Shown here: one piece after another, positions 9,824 through 17,175 of the stretch
Layout: the number at the start of each line of letters is the position of its first letter
How positions within the stretch are numbered: position 1 is the first letter of the stretch
NCBI GenBank assembly: GCA_029747585.1
Contig: JAPEVF010000870.1
Span: 1 to 18,888, forward strand
Reading direction: 5' to 3'
DNA length: 18,888 nt
From: Pleurotus djamor
Lineage: Eukaryota > Basidiomycota > Agaricomycetes > Agaricales > Pleurotaceae
Translations under genes and position numbers: made by a program
Notes under the pieces: generated by a model
The model's input: the letters and a program-made list of their open reading frames with translations, nothing else
What the model was told of the DNA's origin: nothing
Databases searched by the model: none

Positions 9824-10929
9824 ATGAGCAGACATTCAGCCGATTCAACCGAAGCTCAGAAGAGGGAAGTAGAACACTTGCATCGGATCATTGAAGCCAA
9901 GGACAAGACGATCCAATTACTTCGAGCACGCCTCAGTCGTTCTGAAGCAAAGGCGCAGTTGTTATCGAAGGCAACTCAGAGCGACATGCTGGACACCAAA
10001 CTCAGTGCAACGGAGGACAAGATGCTCAAGTACTACGAAGAAACCACCCAGAAAATCCAAGCGGCAATCCAAGGTTTACAAGGAACAACACAGTTACGAA
10101 TACCAAGCAACGTAATCCTTCAGCAGGGAGACGAAGAAGCGTCGGAGGGGAGCGAAGAGAGTGATATTAATCACACAGGGGCCACAATCATACATGGCGT
10201 TAGGCAGTTGGTACAAGAAAACGAGCTTTTCCGACAGCAGCTCAGCGAAGAGCGAGACAGTAACCTCGCCCGTCTTCTCAGTACCGAGCGACAATTTGAG
10301 GACCTACTCGCGGCTGCACAGGAGTTAGGAGACTTTGAAGGGCTGATGGACAAAGCTATCCGCGAGCATCGCCACGACCTTGAGGCGAAGATAAGCATCG
10401 AAGAAGGAAAGGCTACACAGTTGAGCCAGGAGTTGGAAGATGTTCGGGGTGCGTANCCAGCAACTTGAAGAGGATGTCGAGGCTCTGCGGAAGGAAAAAG
10501 ATCAATTGATGGAAGCGCAAAATAAAGCTACAGCTGCGCCAGATCCTGTGGGGATCTCTTTTCCATCGCAAGAAGGCGAAGATATAAAGCCCGTGAAAAC
10601 GGAAGATGACGAAGCTGGGACAACACTCGGTGCGTTTTTCGTTCGAGGCGCTTGAGCTCATGTTGATGCGCATATTCTGACATCGACACCAAGATAATTG
10701 CAGTGCAGAAGAATGGAAGCGCAAGTACCTAGGGAACCTAATGGTCGCATACCGAGACCTGCTTTCGATAGTCAGGTTGCTCGAAGAGACCGTCAAGCTT
10801 CCAGGGGAAACCCCCTCAGCCCCCCTTACGAACGCCCTCACGATGGCGAAAGGCTACCTATCTCAGTTGGAGTCCGAAGTTGTCGATGACAAAATTCGCC
10901 AAACGCTTGTTGCATTGAAAGGCAACTGA
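9824..10929 (+). CDS. Coiled-coil protein of unknown function
   Basis: Exons 9824-10629 and 10709-10929 give about 341 residues. Most of the protein is charged heptad-like helix: residues 10-75 (VEHLHRIIEAKDKTIQLLRA), then an acidic Ser/Glu patch (DEEASEGSEESD), then a second long helix (QLVQENELFRQQLSEERDSN onward, to about 245). A linker with KPVKTEDDE could be a sumoylation-type site, because VKTE fits the psi-K-x-E pattern. The second exon encodes a mostly helical C-terminal domain beginning EEWKRKYLGNLMVAYRDLL. The reading frame shifts by one base beside N10456 and then continues (QQLEEDVEALRKEKDQL), so I treat the break as an assembly error. I do not recognise the family; a structural or centrosome/kinetochore-type role is possible but unsupported. 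Confidence 0.7.
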
Positions 10930-11051
10930 TGCTTGGTCAGAGCGGAAGAAAGCATTTATTATCTCTTGGTATCTGAATCCTACTAGTACATACATCACAA
11001 TTGAATCACTTCGTCCAACCTACCTACCAGTTCCATTCACGGATGGGAGTT

Positions 11052-12000
11052 TCATTTTTTTATCTGAGCTATAGCAGTATCGGACGTATAGGCAGGGGGA
11101 ACAGCATCTATTATTAGTTTAGAGATATACGAATGGTCGAATGTTGGTTTGTCAGGCGACGAACCTGAGCCGCCCAACCCTCTGAGCGCGAATGTTCTCG
11201 CGACTTCATCAGTAAGGTGTCCTGTAACCTGATGCTTTATGATCATCTCTCGCAGAGCAACGACTTTGCTGTATGCTTCCATCCCGAGCAAGTTGGCCTC
11301 TAAGAGGGAGATGGCTTCCTCACGTTGACAGAGTTGTGTGAACGCCGCCAAAAGATCGATCGAGTCCCCTAGCCCACAGTCTTGATAGAGTTTGATTCTC
11401 TCAGCGGGGCTCATGTCAAGAGAGGCGACGTGCTGAGAGGCGACGCGCTTCAAGGATTCAACCTGCCAATGATGGGACTGTTTGAGGAGGGATATCCACT
11501 CTTCTGGCGATCGCACTGGTTCCACACCCAGCTCACTGTGGGTCTGTGTCTTTGGTCAGGTCTTCGGGTATAAACATTCGGGCTCACTCAGGGTATAAAA
11601 CCGATAGGAACCGCTCGAAGTCTCTGACATTCACGCCTGGGACTACTAATTCATTTGTAAATTCATGGAGCCCACGAAACAGACTCTTGAATTTGGGAGA
11701 GTAGCGCTCTAGGGTTCCTCGGTGAAGGTGGAATGAGACACCATCAATCTGGGAAGAACTATGAGTATCTACTAGGTCTATGCAATAGATAAGAGGCTTT
11801 GAAGAACGCACTTTGACAACAATGGTCCCATCGGTGAAGTAGTATTTCTCATGTCTTCGCACCAAAGGTGTATTGTCCCAAGGAGGTGGGATCTCAAACG
11901 ATCTGGCCGCAGACGGTTGCTCAGCTCCAAGCATTCTGCTCCAGTGAAGCATTGGTGCAAACGCTGAGGGAGTAATACGACTGGGAAGAGGGTTGCTCAT
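11052..12000 (-). CDS. BTB/POZ domain protein, tandem copy A
   Basis: Exons 12000-11812, 11748-11588 and 11535-11052 encode about 277 residues. The BTB fold starts at RHEKYYFTDGTIVVK. It continues in a 161-nt exon with IDGVSFHLHRGTLERYSPKF and ends ...DFERFLSVLYP, the usual fungal BTB pattern (dG.v.f.vHr..L...SpvF). A helical C-terminal half follows (SPEEWISLLKQSHHWQVESL, AERIKLYQDCGLGDS). BTB domains mediate dimerisation and often Cullin-3 binding, though no substrate domain is visible here. Introns have phases 0 and 2, as in copies B-D. A start at 12000 (MSNPLPS) is preferred over the upstream in-frame ATG. The N-terminal tail lacks the FG motifs of its paralogues. It converges on the coiled-coil gene, with 122 bp between stops. 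Confidence 0.8.
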
Positions 12001-12474
12001 CGTGGCTGGGGTACACCCAGATATCAAAGTGCTGTTTGCTGTTAGAGCGTTTCGTTGAGAGCTGTGTCGTGTGATGATTAGTCTATATTGGGAGGAGGGC
12101 CCTAACTCAATTGATGGATGCGATAGACTACTCTGGGTGACTCACCATTGACAAGTTGCGGGCAAAGATTGAGTGGAGCTAAAGGACGAGACGAGCCCAT
12201 CCCGGTAGTCTTTGGGGACTACAGTTGTTACCTTCGCAGACATGCGCTCCCTAGGCTTTAGGGTACAGCCCCTGACGTGGAATGATCTTGAATATACGAA
12301 AGCTTTGAGACCACTCTATTAGTACAGGACTTGACAAGTTTGTTAAACCAGCCAGACAGCCAGCCTAGTCGAGACTTCGGTCTACGGATGGGAGTTTGAC
12401 TTTCACTTTGACCGGTCCGATTTTGGGCGTAGAGGTCGCAGCAGTGGAAGGAAGGGGATCTAATTTCGAGGAAG
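12001..12474. other. Spacer between BTB copies A and B
   Basis: No gene is supported. It should contain the promoter of copy A and the 3' untranslated region of copy B. The minus-strand frame at 12258-12494 is basic and Ser-rich, has no domain and overlaps the end of copy B out of frame. No CACGTG element like that of copies C and D is present. Confidence 0.4.
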
Positions 12475-13348
12475 TCAGACGATTGACTTCGCATGAGGTA
12501 TTGAAGAAAATGAAGGACCTGGATTATCCAATCCTTTGAGGGAGAACGCTTTGGTCACTTCATCAGTCAGCTGCCCTTCAACCTGCCCTTTGATGACTAT
12601 CTCCCGGAGCGAGACGACTTTGTTATAGGTTTCCAGCCCAAGCAAGGTCGCTTCCGACAGAGAGATGGTCTCTTCGCGTCGACAGAGATCCATGAACGCC
12701 GTCAACAAATCAGCGGAATTTTGTAGCCCACACTCTTGATAAAGTTTTATCCTCTGCGCGGGCTTCAACTCGGCGGAGGCAACACGTCGGGCAGCCTCAT
12801 GCTTTAGGGAATCGACCTGCCAATGGTGAGCCTGTTTGAGGATAGATATCCACTCTTCGGAGGACCGAACCGGTTCAACATATAGCTCACTGCGGGGACA
12901 TTGATGTTTCCATTCAGATAATCAGGTACAGAGAAGAAGGAAATTCAAACTCACGCAGGATACAAGACCGAAAGAAACCGTTCGAAGTCCGTAATATTCA
13001 CGTCTTGGAGTACCAATGGATTCGATGCCACATGGAAGCCGAGGAGCAGGCTCGAAAATTTTGGGGAATACCGCTCGAGGATGCATCGGTGAAGGTTGAA
13101 CGAGACACCATCGATCTGAGGGAAGCGGGGGCACATAAGTGGAGAAGATCGCAAAGGACTAACAAAGAGCGAACCTTGATAACGGTGGACCCATCGGCGA
13201 AATAGTATTTTTCGTGTTGCTTTGACGAAGTACCATTATATTTAGGTTGGGTTTGGGATGTTATGCCGAAAAAGGGTACAGATGGGGGCGAATTAGACCG
13301 AGGGGGACCAAATGTGAAATCAGGTTCAAATGCGCTGCTCTGAGGCAT
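12475..13348 (-). CDS. BTB/POZ domain protein, tandem copy B
   Basis: Exons 13348-13175, 13115-12955 and 12889-12475 encode about 249 residues. The N-terminal tail has two FG-type motifs (DFTFGPP and VPFFG). The BTB begins KQHEKYYFADGSTVIK and continues IDGVSFNLHRCILERYSPKF to ...DFERFLSVLYPA. The C-terminal half (SSEEWISILKQAHHWQVDSL, PAQRIKLYQECGLQNSADLL) is helical. The middle exon is exactly 161 nt, as in A and C. It is closest to copy A: both share IDGVSF, LERYSPKF and the VEPVRS motif after the second intron. The final residues (NPGPSFSSIPHAK) could change if a further small intron exists at CCAG/GTCC. Confidence 0.8.
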
Positions 13349-13709
13349 TGGGAGAGTTGAGGAGGAAAATTCTTTAAGAGTAAGTTGGTAGGGTATGCAG
13401 GGGGGTCAAACGCTTGGGAACATCGCCCAAATGCCGATCAAGCTGCCGGTTGCCAACGTCTGATATGTCGAACGAGGGGAGAAACGTCGAAAACAATTGA
13501 TGAGCTATAATTATTCTGAGTAAGGGGAAAGAAGACATTAACCCCATTCAACGTTGAACGGCCTCCCAGAGGTCATTGCGGACTAGAAAAGCGATCAGAT
13601 ATTGAATCCATTAGATAGCTACTAAATTCCATGAACATAAGGGCATAAACCATATAGGATCCGGGTCATTAAAGTGGAGGCGGACGATGCAAAACACGAA
13701 GTATCCAAT
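13349..13709. other. Spacer between BTB copies B and C
   Basis: No coding frame is supported. It should hold the upstream region of copy B and the 3' end of copy C. I see no shared element with the C and D promoters. Confidence 0.4.
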
Positions 13710-14797
13710 CTATTCGTCGGTCTTTGGGGGTGTGGTCGCTTTCGGCAGCCCCTTGATGGGCAGCGAAGCTCCTAGAATAATTGTAGCTCCCTGTCAGAAC
13801 GGATGAACACGCAATGTTATGCGAGTGGGACTAACCTGGCTCCGCATCGGTGAGAGAAAAGGTTTCAATAATCTCGACATTCAGGGAACCTTTGAGTTCG
13901 TTTCGAAGGACAGACTCGCGAAGTGCAGCGATCTTCGTCATTGTTTTCAGCCCCAATATTTCGGCTTCAGCGAAAGATATAGGCTTCTTTCGTTCACATA
14001 GGCTGGTGAATGCAGCGATCAAACTGACAGAGTTAGCCAAACCACAATCACGATAGAGTTGGATGCGGTCCGCAGGCGCCATGTGCAGAGAAGCAACATG
14101 AGTAGCAGCAGTGTCCTTCAGATCTTGTATCTCCCACTTGTGGGCTTGCTTCAAGACGGATATCCAATCCTCTGGCGTCCGTTCGGCGATAACACCAAGG
14201 CGTCTAAGTGTTGACGTACTCAAAAATATGAAACCTTTTATGTACGAAGAACTCACGAAGGATATAAGAAGCTCAAAAGTCTGACGAAGTCTGTCAGATT
14301 CGTGTCTTCCAAGACCAAGGGATTCTCTGGGGTTCGCAGGAGCAAACCAAGGGCATGGAGCTTGGGGGCGTGACGCTCCAGTAATCCGCGATGAAGTTTG
14401 AACTGGATATCTCCAATCTATAGAAGCTCTGGGGTGAGCGTAGAGAGAAAGAAGAGAGCCCGGCTGACTTGGAGTGTAGTTGTACCGTCTTCAAAATAAT
14501 ACTCTTCGTGTTTCTCATACGAAGGCTGAACGGCAACGGCCTTTTGTGACGAGCCACCACACTTCCGTTTGGGCGCTGCCGTCGAAGACGTGATAGAGCT
14601 GCTCAGTCCAAACACGGGTGCAGAGACTGGCGTCGCGGTCCCGAAAGGAGGCGCTGTTGAGGATGAGTTGGCCAGACCGAACGTGAATGAGCCCAGTGTC
14701 GGGACTTTCTGCTTCTCATCCTGGTTCAAGTCAGTGGACAGTAAAATTTAGCGCAGCCAAGAAATCGTACAGTAGAGGTCGGAGTTGGCTGCGACAT
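13710..14797 (-). CDS. BTB/POZ domain protein with FG-rich N-terminal tail, tandem copy C
   Basis: Exons 14797-14771, 14720-14469, 14417-14257, 14203-13836 and 13771-13710 encode about 289 residues. A nine-codon first exon (MSQPTPTST) is followed by a low-complexity Ser/Thr/Ala/Pro tail with spaced FG motifs (GSFTFGLAN, APPFGTA, PVFGLSSS), like FG nucleoporins. The BTB starts at KHEEYYFEDGTTTLQ, continues IGDIQFKLHRGLLERHAPKL, and ends in LLSFLYPS. The helical C-terminal half carries RTPEDWISVLKQAHKWEIQD. The last exon uses a TCTAG acceptor with a CTGAC branch site and gives a Lys/Pro/Thr-rich end (ATTPPKTDE); a nearer acceptor would give a different tail. It is most similar to copy D. Confidence 0.8.
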
Positions 14798-14860
14798 AGT
14801 GGTAGGTAAAAGAGGTGGTGAAGTTTCTTCCAAGGGTCCCTGTTTTCTCAGTTTTATGAC

Positions 14861-14870
14861 CACGTGATCG
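14861..14870. promoter_or_regulatory. E-box element upstream of BTB copy C
   Basis: CACGTGATCG lies with its CACGTG core 64 bp upstream of the copy C ATG. The same ten bases occur upstream of copy D. CACGTG is the classic site for bHLH factors. The function is inferred from the shared position only. Confidence 0.4.
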
Positions 14871-15110
14871 CGTTTCCAGGAGCGCTACAGGAGCGTGAAG
14901 TTATTCTAAGTTTAAGTTGTGGAACCACACCGCGGACACATGACATAGATAATCGTAAGAGAGATCGTAAATAGGTTCAACTACATGCGCAGGAGAAAGA
15001 ATCCGACAGATAAAAGAAAGGATCCTGGGAGAGCAAGGATACAGTGCCTCAAGCAACTGGCGAAAGATAAAATTGAGAGAACATTCAGAGTCGAATCAAG
15101 GCATAAATAA

Positions 15111-16196
15111 TTAAGAACACTCACCTTGTGCCTTGGGACCAGTGAGGGCGAAAGAGTCAACAACCCGGTCATTGAGTGACCCCTCGATTGTGCCTCTGAT
15201 CACGGCTTCACGAAGCGTGACAATCTGAGCATAGGTTTCTAGCCCTAGTAGCTTAGCTTCCGAGATAGAAACAGACTCCAAGCGTCGACAAAGGTCCGTG
15301 AAAGCAGGTGCCAGGTCGGCGGAATGATCAAGTCCGCATTCACGGTATAGTTTAATGCGCTGAGCGGGTTCCAAGGTCATAGAAGCGACATGACCGGCGG
15401 CGAGGTCCTTCAATGGTTTTATTTTCCATTGGTGAGATTGCTTTAGGATAGAGATCCATTCTTCTGATGTACGCTCAACCGCAACCCCAATTTGTTCTAG
15501 GCTGTGAGCGAGGATGAAGGTGAGTCGTACTCAGCACACTCCGAGAGGGGTCAAAGAACTAACGAAGGATAAAGGACATCCAAAAGCCTGACAAAGTCGA
15601 CCAGACATGTTTCCAAGATGTGTGGCTCCGCGACTGGCTTATAAACGACAAGCTTGGCTAGCTCTGGACAATAGCGATGAAGAATGCCACGATGAAGGCG
15701 AAATTGAACATCTTCAACCTTGACCGTGTATTAGCTACATGTAAGATGAACACAATCCAACTAACCTGCAGAGTGGTGGTCCCATCTTCGAAATAATACC
15801 TCTCGTGGTGTCGAGTTGCTTTTGAAAGTGTTTGACTCTCGGTCGTAGTGGGATTCTTGGCGAGTGACGCAAATGGCGATGCAGTGGCGGGAGGAGATGC
15901 TAATGTCCCCTTGTTCTCAGCCTTTGCAAATGACACAAAGGGAGACGTAGTGGAGGAAGGAGGCGGTTTGAAGAACGATTGACCTGCCGTTTGAGAGGTG
16001 GACGCATTTCCCAGCGAGCCGAATCCACCAAAGATGGGGGTTGACGCGGACGTTGAGGACGAGCCACCAGCACTGGCGGCGGGCGGTGGGGTGCCGAAGC
16101 TGAACTTTGGCTAGGGATAGTCATCCCCTGGGCGAGAGCAAAGGACGCGAAAAAGCTTACCTTCAACGGTGCCACTGACGGGATTGGCTGAGACAT
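15111..16196 (-). CDS. BTB/POZ domain protein with FG-rich N-terminal tail, tandem copy D
   Basis: Exons are 16196-16161, 16110-15766, 15718-15564 and 15501 onward. Read to the TAA at 15111 they encode about 308 residues. The 12-codon first exon (MSQPIPSVAPLK) matches copy C in style. The next exon holds the longest tail of the family, with KFSFGTPPP, TPIFGGFGSLG, SPFVSFAK and SPFASLAK motifs in a Ser/Thr/Pro/Ala background. The BTB begins HHERYYFEDGTTTLQ and VEDVQFRLHRGILHRYCPEL; its core exon is 155 nt, two codons shorter than in A-C. The intron before it ends in AAG. A perfect GTGAGT donor at 15124-15119 suggests splicing near the end to a small last exon, perhaps ending at 14981, so the C terminus is uncertain. 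Confidence 0.75.
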
Positions 16197-16268
16197 GTTC
16201 AGTGTGAGTGGTACAGGTCGAAGATCCTTCGATCATGACGCTCGGTCATTTAAGGAGGGATAATTGGA

Positions 16269-16282
16269 CGATCACGTGATCG
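16269..16282. promoter_or_regulatory. 14-bp perfect palindrome with E-box upstream of BTB copy D
   Basis: CGATCACGTGATCG reads the same on both strands. Its CACGTG core is 77 bp upstream of the copy D start codon. Ten of its bases recur upstream of copy C, which supports a regulatory role, probably for a dimeric bHLH-type factor. The factor is inferred. Confidence 0.45.
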
Positions 16283-16322
16283 AGAACAATGCATTCAACG
16301 CGTGTAATTTAACAACGTGGTG

Positions 16323-16448
16323 CTACAGAACGTCTCTAATCTGCGTCCGCGGAATAGCTTCCTCAAAAGCCCTCTTTTCCAGACGTGTCATTGTCTTTTG
16401 CTCATACGCATATGCCATGCCAATCAACTTGAACTCTGAGAAGTTCGT
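16323..16448 (-). pseudogene. 3' fragment of an amidase-like gene
   Basis: The minus-strand frame ending in TAG at 16323-16325 reads TNFSEFKLIGMAYAYEQKTM and ends ...AIPRTQIRDVL. The LIGMAYAYEQ string resembles the C terminus of fungal amidase-signature hydrolases (general amidases and acetamidases), which usually exceed 500 residues. Only about 41 codons remain. Upstream lies the N-rich patch 16451-16468, then unrelated-looking sequence. No Ser-Ser-Lys catalytic region is present in the window. It is either a truncated gene, or an intact one whose body was lost at an assembly junction. The family call rests on one short motif. Confidence 0.4.
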
Positions 16449-16450
16449 CC

Positions 16451-16468
16451 NNACNANAGAGAGGCCNN
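16451..16468. other. Patch of ambiguous bases
   Basis: Six Ns are scattered among called bases in 18 positions. The pattern suggests conflicting reads or a contig join rather than a sized gap, and readings change frame across it. Confidence 0.8.
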
Positions 16469-16523
16469 ACGTCCCTCATCGCAGGTCCCTCAGAGTACAC
16501 GCTCGCGTCATCATCAAACTGAT

Positions 16524-16977
16524 TCAGGTAAGAATCCGTTGCAGAAGCATGGAGCTTCGGGTGTAGTCCATGTATGAATTGTCGCCATTGGATGAAGCGG
16601 TCGCCGTGGATTGTCGAGAAAAATGGCTATGTAGTAAGGGTGACGGAGGGGATAATTGGTTCGCGAGGTGTTGGTGCGATGTCTGTTTCTGGGGGGTTGT
16701 GGGTTCATTGTAGGCATAAGCTGCGGAATCCTCGTACGCTGTCGTGTAATCGTCTCGTCCATAGCCTTGTTGTGCGTCGCTCACTAATGTAGCTGGTTTC
16801 TTGTATCGTTTGGACGATGTCCTGCGAACCAGCGTGTCAAGCGGAGAAGATTGTTGAAATTTGAAGCTCGAGGAAGCATCGCCCGAACGCAGCGCTTCCA
16901 TAATCGACTCTCGGCGCTGGTCAGTGGCAACCCGTCTGAAGAACTTTCGGAATCTGGCAAGGAGGCACTGGGACACT
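16524..16977 (-). CDS. Low-complexity protein exon of unknown function
   Basis: A minus-strand open block starts after a TTCACCTCAG acceptor (first exon base about 16977). Its N-terminal part is basic (LLARFRKFFRRVATDQRRES), followed by Ser/Gln/Tyr-rich segments (SSFKFQQSSPLDTLVRR, YTTAYEDSAAYAYNEP) that look disordered. In this frame it stops at 16524. A one-base shift near 16532 would extend it through DSYLNQFDDDASVYSEG to the N patch, so the 3' end is unsure. The 5' exon is also unsure: an ATG at 17145 (MFSVTTDAIYYLYIY) is open but its junction phase does not fit. It lies in the same direction as, and just downstream of, the Prp16 gene. No family is recognised. Confidence 0.45.
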
Positions 16978-17175
16978 GAGGTGAATGGTAGGTACGATGA
17001 GGGATTGTGGTCTTTATGTGGAAGAGCTCATTGGTCTTGGCCGGCCTCGCAACCGAACTCCTAATCATAGTTTCCACTCGTTGCATTACAAAGTTGCGGT
17101 AAATGTACAGATAATATATAGCGTCCGTCGTAACGGAGAACATCATGCGCAGTACATATAAATATCTAGAATCTA

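Noticed and set aside
10709..10889. Alternative reading of the last coiled-coil exon using the acceptor five bases upstream (10703)
   Set aside because: It gives an Arg/Pro-rich sequence with an early stop, while the acceptor at 10708 gives a regular amphipathic helix in frame.
12258..12494. 78-codon minus-strand frame between BTB copies A and B
   Set aside because: Overlaps the end of copy B out of frame, basic and Ser-rich, and does not align with the BTB family tail.
13005..13205. 66-codon plus-strand frame inside BTB copy B
   Set aside because: Antisense to the BTB core exon; a shadow frame.
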